NCBI RefSeq assembly: GCF_000242615.2
Contig: NZ_KI912268.1
Coordinates: 647,443-711,442 of the forward strand
Length of the DNA stretch: 64,000 nucleotides
DNA from: Holophaga foetida DSM 6591
Lineage (GTDB): Bacteria > Acidobacteriota > Holophagae > Holophagales > Holophagaceae
Direction: 5' to 3'
Under the pieces are notes generated by a model. That model was given only the letters and a program-made list of their open reading frames with translations, ran no database searches and was not told the DNA's origin. Position 1 is the first letter of the stretch, and each line of letters starts with the position of its first letter. Of the stretch, positions 42,753 through 50,827 are shown one piece after another. The position numbers and the translations under genes were made by a program.

Positions 42753-43997
42753 ATGTCCATCCTCCAACCCGTATCCGGCATTTTCGTGCTCCTGTTCTTC
42801 GCATGGCTGCTCAGCGAGAACCGAAAAGGGGTCAAGTTCGGCGAGGCGGCCCTAGGCCTCGCCGTCACGGTCGCCTTGGCCTTCATCATGCTCAAGGCTC
42901 CCTTCGCCCGCCAGGTCTTCTACCTGCTCAACAGGGGGGTGGGACTCCTGGAAGAGTCGACCAGGGCGGGGACCTCCTTTGTCTTTGGCTATCTCGGTGG
43001 TGGCCCCCTGCCCTTCAGCGAGGAATCCCCGGGCTCGAGCTTTGTCTTCGCCCTCCAATCCCTGCCGATTGTGCTTGTCATAAGCGCCCTTTCGTCCCTG
43101 CTCTTCTATTGGCGGATCCTCCCGGTCCTCGTCAGGGTCTTCTCCTGGTTCTTCCAGAAGACGCTCCGGGTCGGCGGAGCCGTGGGATTGAGCGCAGCGG
43201 CCAACATCTTCCTCGGCATGGTTGAATCGCCGCTCTTCATCAAGCCCTACCTGAAGGAAATGACCCGCAGCGAGCTCTTCATCACCATGAGCTGCGGCAT
43301 GGCTGGCATCGCAGGAACCGTGATGGTGCTCTACGCATCGGTTCTGCGGAACTCCGTGCCGGATGCCATCGGGCACATACTCATCGTGTCGATCATCAGC
43401 ATCCCCGCTGCGATCGTGGTCTCGAAAATCATGGTGCCCGAGACGGGTAGGACCACCGAGGGCAAGCTCACGCCGCCCCAACCTGCAACAAGCTCCATTG
43501 ATGCCATTGCCCTGGGCACCACCGAGGGCGTTGCTCTCCTCATCAACGTCGTAGCCATGCTCATCGTGCTTGTGGCCCTCATCGCCCTTGCCAACGGACT
43601 GCTGGGACTGCTCCCCCCCCTGTTCGGCAAGCCCGTGAGCCTCCAGGGCCTTCTCGGCTACATCATGGCACCGGTGGTCTGGCTCATCGGCATCCCCTGG
43701 AAGGAAGCCCCGGCGGCCGGGGCACTCATGGGCACCAAAACCATTCTCAACGAAATGATCGCCTATCTGGATATGGCAAAACTCTCCACAGAAGCCCTGA
43801 GCCCGCGGAGCAGGTTCATCATGACTTACGCACTTTGCGGATTTGCCAACCTCGGCAGCCTCGGGATCATGGTCGGCGGCCTTGGCAGCATGGCCCCTGA
43901 GCGCCGGAACGAGATCATCTCCCTGGGAATCAGATCCATCCTCTCCGGCACCCTCGCCACCCTGATCACGGGTGCCATGGCCGGAATGCTGTATTGA
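42753..43997 (+). CDS. CNT-family nucleoside transporter (NupC-like)
   Basis: 414 residues with about ten TM helices. Concentrative nucleoside transporter landmarks: GGAVGLSAAANIFLGMVESPLFIKPYL, MTYALCGFANLGSLGIMVGGLGSMAPER near the C-terminus, and VVWLIGIPWKEA. It imports nucleosides with H+ or Na+. The start ATG follows two GTG codons that could also serve. A 150-bp gap from the MarR gene suggests its own promoter. Confidence 0.92.
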   Translation: MSILQPVSGIFVLLFFAWLLSENRKGVKFGEAALGLAVTVALAFIMLKAPFARQVFYLLNRGVGLLEESTRAGTSFVFGYLGGGPLPFSEESPGSSFVFALQSLPIVLVISALSSLLFYWRILPVLVRVFSWFFQKTLRVGGAVGLSAAANIFLGMVESPLFIKPYLKEMTRSELFITMSCGMAGIAGTVMVLYASVLRNSVPDAIGHILIVSIISIPAAIVVSKIMVPETGRTTEGKLTPPQPATSSIDAIALGTTEGVALLINVVAMLIVLVALIALANGLLGLLPPLFGKPVSLQGLLGYIMAPVVWLIGIPWKEAPAAGALMGTKTILNEMIAYLDMAKLSTEALSPRSRFIMTYALCGFANLGSLGIMVGGLGSMAPERRNEIISLGIRSILSGTLATLITGAMAGMLY

Positions 43998-44171
43998 CAC
44001 GGACCTCGCGTAGCAAGCCCGCGGATCCGAGAGCCGAACGAGCAGAGGAATGGCATGCGGCCGAAAAATCCATGCCGTCGTGAAACCGGAAGCCTATTCC
44101 GCAACTCCTGCCCCTTGGGCGAATCCGCAAGCCGTGGCACACTATGGGACGGTGATTGCCGGGGGTGAGCA

Positions 44172-44516
44172 TTGTCCGTGACCGATGTGTGCACGATCTT
44201 CACTACATGCGGGAGCGAGGAGACGGCCTTGACGATCGCCTCGGCCCTCGTGGATATGGGCTATGCTGCCTGTGTCAACATCCTGCCCAGCATCAAGAGC
44301 TACTACTACTACCAGGGCGGAACGCACCTGGACGAAGAGGTCATGCTGATGATCAAGACCACCCGCGACAAGTTCGAGGATGTCTCCAGGACCATCACGG
44401 ATCTGCACACCTATGAGGTTCCGGAAATCCTCATGGTTCCGGTCGAAGCGGCCTCTGCCCCCTTCCAGGAATGGATCAGACAGGCTATCGTCCGAGACGA
44501 GCAGAACCTGGCCTGA
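44172..44516 (+). CDS. cutA: CutA1 divalent-cation tolerance protein
   Basis: 114 residues. Ferredoxin-like trimeric fold with the conserved CVNILPSIKSYYYYQGG and MLMIKTTRDKFEDV blocks and the C-terminal EVPEILMVPVE. The start is TTG with GGGGGTGAG just upstream; GTG 44178 is an alternative. The biochemical role is poorly defined. Followed 54 bp later by glpX. Confidence 0.93.
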   Translation: MSVTDVCTIFTTCGSEETALTIASALVDMGYAACVNILPSIKSYYYYQGGTHLDEEVMLMIKTTRDKFEDVSRTITDLHTYEVPEILMVPVEAASAPFQEWIRQAIVRDEQNLA

Positions 44517-44570
44517 GCACTTCATATATCACCTCAAAACCCCTACCCGATCCCCTCGGAAGGAGCCCCC

Positions 44571-45539
44571 ATGGAACAACAACTGACCGGTGAATTCCTT
44601 CACGTCGTCGAACAGGCTGCCATCGCCTGCGCCCGGAGCATTGGGCATGGGGACCGCAAGCACAGTGATCAGCTGGCCGTCGAGGCCATGCGCAAGGCCA
44701 TGGACGAGATCCAGATGGACGGCACCATCGTCATCGGCGAAGGGGAGCGGGACGAGGCCCCCATGCTGTATGTGGGCGAGAAGCTGGGCCGCGGCGCAGG
44801 CTGCCCCGCCATTGATATCGCGGTGGACCCCCTGGAGGGCACCAACCTCTGCGCCACAGGTTCAGCCAACGCCATCGCCGTGCTGGCCGCCTCCACCAAG
44901 GGTGGCCTCCTGCACGCCCCCGATCTCTACATGGAGAAGCTGGTGGTGGGACCCCAGGCCAAGGGCAAGGTGAGCCTGGATGCCGAAGTGGGCGAAAACC
45001 TCCAGGAAATTGCCAAGTCCCTGAACCGCAAGGTGGCGGATCTGACCGTGGTGGTGCTGGAGCGCCCACGACACGAGAAACTGATCGGGGATATCCGCAA
45101 GGCGGGTGCCCGCATCCAGCTCATCGGGGACGGTGACCTCAGTGCTGCCATCTCCGCCGCCGTTTCCGGCACCGGCGTCCATGCCGTGATGGGCATCGGC
45201 GGCGCTCCCGAGGGCGTCCTCTCCGCCGCCGCCCTCAAGTGCCTCAATGGCGAAATCCAGGGCCGCCTCCTGACGGACAGCAACACCGCCAGCCGCGACA
45301 AGGCCGAGAAGATGGGCGTGAACTTCGACCGCATCTACTTCACCGAGGATCTGGCCCCCGGCCATCAGATCATCTTCGCGGCCTGCGGTGTCACCAGCGG
45401 CAACCTTCTCAACGGAGTCCGCTCCTTTGGCGACGGTATCCGCACCAGCAGCCTCATCCTGAACTTCAACCCCCGCCGTGTCCGCTTCATCGATACGGTG
45501 CACGTCACCAGCGGCGACAAGGTGACGGTGAGGTTCTAA
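44571..45539 (+). CDS. glpX: Fructose-1,6-bisphosphatase, class II
   Basis: 322 residues. Li+-sensitive phosphatase fold of the GlpX type: [11 protein letters not shown] and [11 protein letters not shown] carry the metal-binding Glu/Asp residues, and [17 protein letters not shown] is the class II signature. It hydrolyses FBP to F6P in gluconeogenesis. GGAGC lies a few nt before the ATG. Two terminators follow. Confidence 0.95.
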   Translation: MEQQLTGEFLHVVEQAAIACARSIGHGDRKHSDQLAVEAMRKAMDEIQMDGTIVIGEGERDEAPMLYVGEKLGRGAGCPAIDIAVDPLEGTNLCATGSANAIAVLAASTKGGLLHAPDLYMEKLVVGPQAKGKVSLDAEVGENLQEIAKSLNRKVADLTVVVLERPRHEKLIGDIRKAGARIQLIGDGDLSAAISAAVSGTGVHAVMGIGGAPEGVLSAAALKCLNGEIQGRLLTDSNTASRDKAEKMGVNFDRIYFTEDLAPGHQIIFAACGVTSGNLLNGVRSFGDGIRTSSLILNFNPRRVRFIDTVHVTSGDKVTVRF

Positions 45540-45558
45540 CCCTTCTGGGTTTCCCGCC

Positions 45559-45596
45559 AAGAAAAGAGGCCTCCCCCCTGGGAGGCCTCTTTTCTT
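45559..45596 (+). terminator. Terminator of glpX
   Basis: A 17-bp perfect stem (45559-45575 with 45580-45596) with loop CCCT; the descending arm ends in CTTTTCTT. Confidence 0.93.
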
Positions 45597-45629
45597 GGGT
45601 CAGCTGTTTATGTCATAACGATAATCCAA

Positions 45630-45666
45630 GAGGGCACGGGGTCTTTCCCTCCGTGCCCTCTCTTTT
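45630..45666 (+). terminator. Second terminator between glpX and asnB
   Basis: GAGGGCACGG/CCGTGCCCTC (45630-45639, 45651-45660) followed by TCTTTT on the forward strand. The reverse strand lacks a U-run, so it mainly protects asnB from read-through. Confidence 0.75.
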
Positions 45667-45678
45667 CAGAGGCGACGC

Positions 45679-47382
45679 TTACTTCTGCTTGTAGGCCTCG
45701 TCATGCACCCCAGCCACGGCGCGACCCGAGGGATCCACCATGTTCTGGAAGGACGCATCCCAGGCCAGGGCCGTGGGGGTGCTGCAGGCCACGCTCTTCT
45801 CGTGGGGCACACAGTTGACCGCAGTGGCGCTGGGGAAGTGCTGCTCGAAGAGCTGGCGGTAGAGGTAGGCTTCCTTGGTCTCAGGGGTCTTGACCGGGAA
45901 GCGGTGGGCAGCGCCGCCCATCATGCCATCCGAGATCTCCTTCTCGGCGTAGGCCTTGAGGGAATCGATCCAGGAGTAGCCCACCCCGTCGGAGAACTGC
46001 TCCTTCTGGCGCCAGAGCACCTCGTCGGGGATGTAGCCGTCGAAGGCCTTGCGGAGGGGATACTTCTCGATGGGCCGGGGGTAGTCGGCGTTGCGGGGCA
46101 GCTTGGCCTCGGGGTCCATCATCATGGCCACGTCCAGGAACTCGCGGTCCAGGAAGGGCACCCGGGCCTCCACACCCCAGGCGGAGCTGGTCTTGTTGGC
46201 TCGCAGGCAGTCGTAGAGATGCAGCTTCTCGAGCTTGCGGACCGTTTCGTCGTGCAGTTCCCGACCGTTGGGGGCCTTGTGGAAGTAGAGGTAGCCGCCG
46301 AAGATCTCGTCGGCGCCTTCGCCGGACAGGACCATCTTGATGCCGAAGGAGTGGATCTTCCGCATCAGGAGATACATGGGCGTAGAAGCCCGCACCGTCG
46401 TGATGTCGAAGGTCTCCAGGTGGTAGATCACGTCAGAGAGGGCGTCCAGCCCCTCCTGCACCGTGAAGGTGATCTCGTGATGCACCGAGCCGATGTACTC
46501 TGCCACCTTGCGGGCCGGGGCGAAGTCCGGAGCCCCCTTGAGGCCCACGGCGAAACTGTGCATCCGGGGCCACCAGGAGGGAGACTGCTCGTCCTCCTCC
46601 ACCCGCTTCTGGCTGTATTTGGCGGCGATGGCGGCGATGATGCTGCTGTCCACCCCTCCGGAGATCAGGAGGCCGTAGGGCACGTCACACATGAGCTGGC
46701 GCTTGACGGCGCTTTCCAGGGCGTCCCGCAACACCGCCGGGTCGTAAGGCGTGGTGGGGTAGAAGCCGGGCTCAGCCCACTTGGGCTCGTAGTAGTTCTG
46801 GAAGCCTTTGTCTGCCTCGTGGCCCAGGAAGTAGTGGCCCGCCGGGAACTCCTGGATGCGCTCGCAGTGGCCCACCAGGGCCTTCATCTCCGAGGAGACG
46901 TACATGTTCTCCTGGCGATCCCAGCCCACATACAAGGGGATCACGCCGACGGGATCCCGGGCGATGAGGAAGGTATCCCGTTTGGGATCGTAGAGGACAA
47001 AGGCGAAGATGCCGTTCATCCGGTTCAGGAAGTCCTTCGGCGCAAACTCGTCATAGAGATAGAGAATGGGCTCGCAGTCAGAGTTGGTCTGGAAATCATG
47101 GGTCTCATGAAGCTGCTTCCGCAGTTCCTTGTGGTTATAAATCTCGCCGTTCACCGCCAGAACATTGCCATTCATGGTGTCCACCAGGGGCTGGGCGCCA
47201 TGCTCCACGTCCACGATGGAAAGGCGCTCATGCACCAGGATGGCCCGGTCACAGGCCCAGATGCCGCTCCAGTCGGGACCGCGGTGACGGATCTTCCGGC
47301 CCATGGCCAGGGCCACCTTCCGGAGCTCATTGGGATTGGACCGTGCGGGATCGATATTGAGAATGGTCAGAATGCCGCACAT
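45679..47382 (-). CDS. asnB: Glutamine-hydrolysing asparagine synthetase B
   Basis: 567 residues from MCGILTILN, with the catalytic Cys2 exposed after Met removal and GGAGGA before the ATG. N-terminal class II glutaminase (RHRGPDWSG, NGEIYNHKEL) and C-terminal synthetase with the PP-loop LLISGGVDSSII and LSGEGADEIFGGY. It makes Asn from Asp, Gln and ATP. The size and AsnB-type spacing are normal. Monocistronic. Confidence 0.96.
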   Translation of the reverse strand: MCGILTILNIDPARSNPNELRKVALAMGRKIRHRGPDWSGIWACDRAILVHERLSIVDVEHGAQPLVDTMNGNVLAVNGEIYNHKELRKQLHETHDFQTNSDCEPILYLYDEFAPKDFLNRMNGIFAFVLYDPKRDTFLIARDPVGVIPLYVGWDRQENMYVSSEMKALVGHCERIQEFPAGHYFLGHEADKGFQNYYEPKWAEPGFYPTTPYDPAVLRDALESAVKRQLMCDVPYGLLISGGVDSSIIAAIAAKYSQKRVEEDEQSPSWWPRMHSFAVGLKGAPDFAPARKVAEYIGSVHHEITFTVQEGLDALSDVIYHLETFDITTVRASTPMYLLMRKIHSFGIKMVLSGEGADEIFGGYLYFHKAPNGRELHDETVRKLEKLHLYDCLRANKTSSAWGVEARVPFLDREFLDVAMMMDPEAKLPRNADYPRPIEKYPLRKAFDGYIPDEVLWRQKEQFSDGVGYSWIDSLKAYAEKEISDGMMGGAAHRFPVKTPETKEAYLYRQLFEQHFPSATAVNCVPHEKSVACSTPTALAWDASFQNMVDPSGRAVAGVHDEAYKQK

Positions 47383-47623
47383 GGTTCCTCCGAAAGCGTC
47401 CTGGATCAACTCCAGGAATAAACTCCCAGGATACCTTTCAATGGCGGGAATGTCCCGAGAAAGCTACGGACAATGAGGCATCAAACCCGATTACGGGCTC
47501 CCCAAGCAGGCCTATCCACCTATAACAATAATAAAATCCAATTATCGGCTTTACTCAGCCGAAAAAGACATGAGCTGGGATGCGCACGGATGAAAGGGAT
47601 GAAAAGCCGATGACAGAAGGCTC

Positions 47624-47751
47624 GGCGCTCTGGCCAGGTTAAGGAAGGGCAAGGGGGCGTAAGCACGCCTATGTGCCACAGCCCCCTTGCCCTTCCTTAA
47701 CGCGTGCGGCTTTGCCGCGCGTCCCCGCATAGCGGGGCGGGCCAGATCGCC
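47624..47751 (+). repeat. Family A cloverleaf repeat, copy 3
   Basis: Closing stem GGCGCTCTGGCC (47624-47635) with 47740-47751 (11/12); a perfect 21-bp long arm starting GTTAAGGAAGGG; GCGGC-TTT-GCCGC; and CCCCGC-ATA-GCGGGG. Closest relative of copy 5, including about 60 bp of left flank with TGACAG and AGGCTC landmarks. Confidence 0.82.
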
Positions 47752-47884
47752 CTTGCGAGCCATTGATTACAAATTATTAATTTTTACCAATCAACCTTTG
47801 CAAGCAACTGCATTCCCCAATAAATGCGTCAAACATCACATTAAAGTCAGAACAATTGTCTAAAAATATCATTCCGAAAAGCAC

Positions 47885-47926
47885 TTCCACCGCCAAGATT
47901 CCAAGGGCACCAAGTTTCACCAAGAA
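47885..47926 (+). repeat. Repeat D, copy 2
   Basis: 40 of 42 bases identical to 11110-11151. It lies between family A copy 3 and the inverted C repeat. Confidence 0.8.
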
Positions 47927-47954
47927 GTAGCCGTTCAGCTCGAGAGCCACGGAT

Positions 47955-48109
47955 CGTGCTTTCCCCGAGGAGAAAAGCATGTTGGCCGCGGATAAATTGG
48001 ATGCACGCGGATAAAGGAAGACCAGGTTATCGCCGTTGCGAAGCTTGATCTCCCCGTTCCAGGAGAAGCAAAGGCAGTTTCAGCCTCAGATGCACTGGAT
48101 GCACACAGA
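47955..48109 (-). repeat. Repeat C, copy 2 (inverted)
   Basis: Inverse of 33922-34076, sharing all its landmarks. It abuts family A copy 4 with no family B element between, so the sequence at 48100-48120 is the empty target site for B. Confidence 0.82.
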
Positions 48110-48125
48110 TCAGAGAAGTCCACCT

Positions 48126-48257
48126 GGGCACCTGGGACTGGTTCAACAAGGGAGAGGGAGGCGGAGGCACGTATGCGTGCCATAGCCTCCCTCTCCCTTG
48201 TTGAACGCGGGCGGCTTCGCCGTCCGCCCCCGCGTCGCGGGGCAGGCCCAGGTGCCC
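48126..48257 (+). repeat. Family A cloverleaf repeat, copy 4
   Basis: Closing stem GGGCACCTGGG (48126-48136) with 48247-48257, perfect. A 22-bp perfect long arm starts GTTCAACAAGGG and has an apical GGCACG/CGTGCC stem. GGCGGC-TTC-GCCGTC and CCCCGC-GTC-GCGGGG follow. Compared with copy 2, paired changes keep the arms base-paired. Confidence 0.83.
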
Positions 48258-48383
48258 CGCCCGTAGACCACTTCTTTATCGGCGTTTATCCAATTTATCC
48301 GCGGCCGGTTCTGCTTTTCCCACCGTTCCTATTCCATGGCGGGGGTCGCCGCTTACAAATCCGTAAACGCCAACATCAAAGAG

Positions 48384-48465
48384 CCCTTCCATGAAGCACG
48401 GCCCTTTCCGCAGCCCACCCCGGAGGGAGGCGTTTCACGGTTTTGAGCGCTGCTTCACGGAAGGG
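48384..48465 (-). terminator. Long inverted repeat downstream of hydC
   Basis: CCCTTCCATGAAGCA (48384-48398) pairs with 48451-48465 at 14 of 15 positions around a structured GC-rich loop, 23 bp past the hydC stop. It could end or protect the hydBAC transcript; no U-run is present. Confidence 0.5.
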
Positions 48466-48488
48466 GTATGGGCGTGCCGCCAGGGGAA

Positions 48489-49034
48489 CTACTCGGCGGC
48501 AACCTTCTCTTTCTTGACGTATTTGGCGAGGAGTACGGAGACATCCGTGGGGGTCAGGGGTCCGAAGACCTGGTTGTCCACCATCACCACCGGCGCCAGG
48601 CCGCAGGTGCCCAGGCAGCGGGTGCTGTCCAGCGAGAAGAGGCCATCCCTGGTCGTCTCCCCGAAGTGGATGCCCAGCTCGTCCATGAGCCGCTGAGCAA
48701 CTTTTTCAGCACCCTTCACATAGCAGGCGGTGCCGAGGCACACGTTGATCATGTGCTTTCCACGGGGCTGGAGCCGGAAGTAGTGGTAGAAAGTGGCCAC
48801 CCCGGTCACCTTCGCGAGCGGAATCTGGGCCAGCTGGGCCACGGCATGCATGGTGTCCTGCCCGAGGAATCCGAAATGGGCCTGGACCATATGAAGGACG
48901 GCGATGAGCTGCCCCTCGGAGTGCTCCATATCTTGATTCTGCTCGATGAAGGCGATGATGTGCGCCGGGAGCACATCAAGGCAGGCGGCCCGGATGGCCT
49001 CCCAATTGTCGGTCGTCGAAGTCTGGTGATTCAC
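48489..49034 (-). CDS. hydC: Bifurcating-type [FeFe] hydrogenase, NuoE-like subunit
   Basis: 181 residues. A thioredoxin-like 2Fe-2S ferredoxin of the NuoE type: the helical N-terminus leads to VTGVATFYHYFRLQPRG and the four cluster Cys lie in CLGTACYVKG and RCLGTCGLAP. It relays electrons within the HydABC complex. The start overlaps the hydA stop (4 bp). The operon order is hydB-hydA-hydC on the reverse strand, followed by a long inverted repeat. Confidence 0.93.
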   Translation of the reverse strand: MNHQTSTTDNWEAIRAACLDVLPAHIIAFIEQNQDMEHSEGQLIAVLHMVQAHFGFLGQDTMHAVAQLAQIPLAKVTGVATFYHYFRLQPRGKHMINVCLGTACYVKGAEKVAQRLMDELGIHFGETTRDGLFSLDSTRCLGTCGLAPVVMVDNQVFGPLTPTDVSVLLAKYVKKEKVAAE

Positions 49035-50794
49035 CGAATCCCCCTGGGGCTGCGGGCCTGATAAGTGGTGTGCAGAAGTTGATGGGCCTTCTCGCCATTG
49101 GGTTCGCCAAGGAACTCCGCATAGAGATGGGCGATGGCGGGGTTTTCATGGGAGCGGCGCAGCTGCTTCTGGGCATCGATGCCGTAGAGCGCCTTGGCGC
49201 GGGCCCTGGAAATTTCAGGATCCATGGGATCCTGATACACCGGGGGATAGGGCTGGCCACCCCCCATGATGCAGCCGCCGGGGCAGGCCATGATCTCCAC
49301 CAGGTGGTAGTTCTTCTCCCCGGACTTGATGGATTCCAGGAGCTTTTTGGCGTTGTTCAGGCCGTTGGACACCGCAATGTTGATCTCCATGCCGTTGATC
49401 TTGATGGTGGCTTCCTTGATGCCGGTCACGCCACGAACCTCGGCGAATTCCAGGGGCCCCAGTTCCTCGCCCGTCAACTTGACAGCGGCGGTGCGCAGGG
49501 CGGCCTCCATCACACCACCCGTCGCACCGAAGATATCGGCAGCGCCCGAGGAGATGCCCATGGGACGGTCGAACTCACCTTCCGGAAGGACATTGAAGTC
49601 GATGCCGTAGGACTTGATCATCCAGCCCAGTTCGCGGGTGGTAAGGACCGCATCGGTGTACGGGTCGCCGTTGGCCATGGTGTGCTCGGGCCGTCCGGCC
49701 TCGAACTTCTTGGCCACGCAGGGCATGATGGCCACCACACAGATGTCCTTGGGATCCAGCCCCTTCTTCTCCGCGTAGTAGGACTTGATGAGGGCGCTGG
49801 TCATCTGCATGGGGGATTTGCAGGTGGAGGTGAAGCGGATCATCTCCGGGTAGAACTTCTCCAGGAAGCTCACCCAGCCGGGGCTGCAGGAAGTGAGCAG
49901 AGGCAGGTTCTCGCCCTTGGAGACCCGACTCAGGAACTCCGTGGCCTCCTCCATGATGGTGAGATCCGCGCCGAAGTTGGTGTCGAAGACTTCATCGAAA
50001 CCCAGACGCCGGAGGGCCGTCACCAGCTTGCCGGTCACGGGGGTCCCCACGGGAAGGCCGAACATCTCGCCCAGGGTTGCCCGGATGGCGGGAGCCACCT
50101 GGACCACGACGTGCTTCTTCTCCGCAGCAAGAGCTTTCCAAACCCGCTCGGTGTGGTCCTGCTCCAGGAAGGCAGCGGTGGGACAGACGGCCACACACTG
50201 GCCGCACTGGATGCAGACGGACTCGTCCATGTTGCAGAGGTTGGCGGGACCCACGACCGTGTTGAATCCCCGGCCGTGCTGACTGAGGTTGCCGACGCCC
50301 TGCACTTCGGCGCAGACCCGGACGCAGCGCCCGCATAGAATGCACTTCGAGGGGTTGCGGATCACAGACTTGCTGCTTTCGTCCGTGGGGAACTCCTTCT
50401 TCTTGCCCTCGAAGAGGCGTTCCCGCACACCCAGCTGGTAGGCCAGGCGCTGGAGCTCGCAGTTGCCGTCACGATCACAGGTCTGGCAATCCTGTGGGTG
50501 GTTGTCCAGCAGCAGTTCCACGATGTCGCGGCGGGCCTGCCGGATCTCGGGGCTGTTGGTCTGGACCGCCATCCCCTCCCAGACCTCCTGGCTACAGGCG
50601 GTCATGAAGTGGTTGAAGCCCTTCACCTGCACCACACAGACGCGGCAGGCGCCCTCCAGGCTCAGGTTGGGGTGGTAGCAGAGGCGCGGAAGATGGATGC
50701 CGAGGCGTTCGGCAGCCTTCATGACGGTGGTCCCGGCAGGCACCTGCAACGGGGTCCCATCAATGGTCAGGTTGATTGTTTGTTTGGTCATCAT
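49031..50794 (-). CDS. hydA: [FeFe] hydrogenase catalytic subunit
   Basis: 587 residues. A 2Fe-2S domain (Cys39/50/53/67), the His-Cys3 4Fe-4S site (His99, Cys103/106/112) and two 4Fe-4S motifs (Cys151-161, Cys194-204) precede the H-cluster domain. L1 is TSCSPGW (Cys303), L2 is MPCVAKKFE (Cys359) and L3 is IMACPGGCIMGGGQP (Cys504, Cys508). Ser304 stands where many hydrogenases have the proton-transfer Cys. The NuoG-like N-terminus and trimeric operon point to an NAD/ferredoxin-coupled, possibly electron-bifurcating enzyme. HydEFG maturases are not in the window. Confidence 0.95.
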   Translation of the reverse strand: MMTKQTINLTIDGTPLQVPAGTTVMKAAERLGIHLPRLCYHPNLSLEGACRVCVVQVKGFNHFMTACSQEVWEGMAVQTNSPEIRQARRDIVELLLDNHPQDCQTCDRDGNCELQRLAYQLGVRERLFEGKKKEFPTDESSKSVIRNPSKCILCGRCVRVCAEVQGVGNLSQHGRGFNTVVGPANLCNMDESVCIQCGQCVAVCPTAAFLEQDHTERVWKALAAEKKHVVVQVAPAIRATLGEMFGLPVGTPVTGKLVTALRRLGFDEVFDTNFGADLTIMEEATEFLSRVSKGENLPLLTSCSPGWVSFLEKFYPEMIRFTSTCKSPMQMTSALIKSYYAEKKGLDPKDICVVAIMPCVAKKFEAGRPEHTMANGDPYTDAVLTTRELGWMIKSYGIDFNVLPEGEFDRPMGISSGAADIFGATGGVMEAALRTAAVKLTGEELGPLEFAEVRGVTGIKEATIKINGMEINIAVSNGLNNAKKLLESIKSGEKNYHLVEIMACPGGCIMGGGQPYPPVYQDPMDPEISRARAKALYGIDAQKQLRRSHENPAIAHLYAEFLGEPNGEKAHQLLHTTYQARSPRGIR

Positions 50795-50827
50795 GCTGTT
50801 TCCCAGGTGATCGGCGTGGAGGGCGAC

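Larger units (their letters stand above)
47383..48488. other. Gene-free repeat island between hydC and asnB
   Basis: A 1.1-kb stretch without a convincing gene. In order it holds: an AT-rich part (about 47500-47575), family A copy 3, a second AT-rich part (47766-47880), repeat D2, inverted repeat C2, family A copy 4, a partial C sequence (about 48276-48320, TTTATCCAATTTATCCGCGGCC core) and a long hairpin beside hydC. Short ORFs here translate repeat sequence or have unlike-gene composition. Confidence 0.75.

Noticed and set aside
47777..47980. 67-residue reverse ORF in the repeat island
   Set aside because: It overlaps repeats C and D and an AT-rich stretch; no SD or homologous features.
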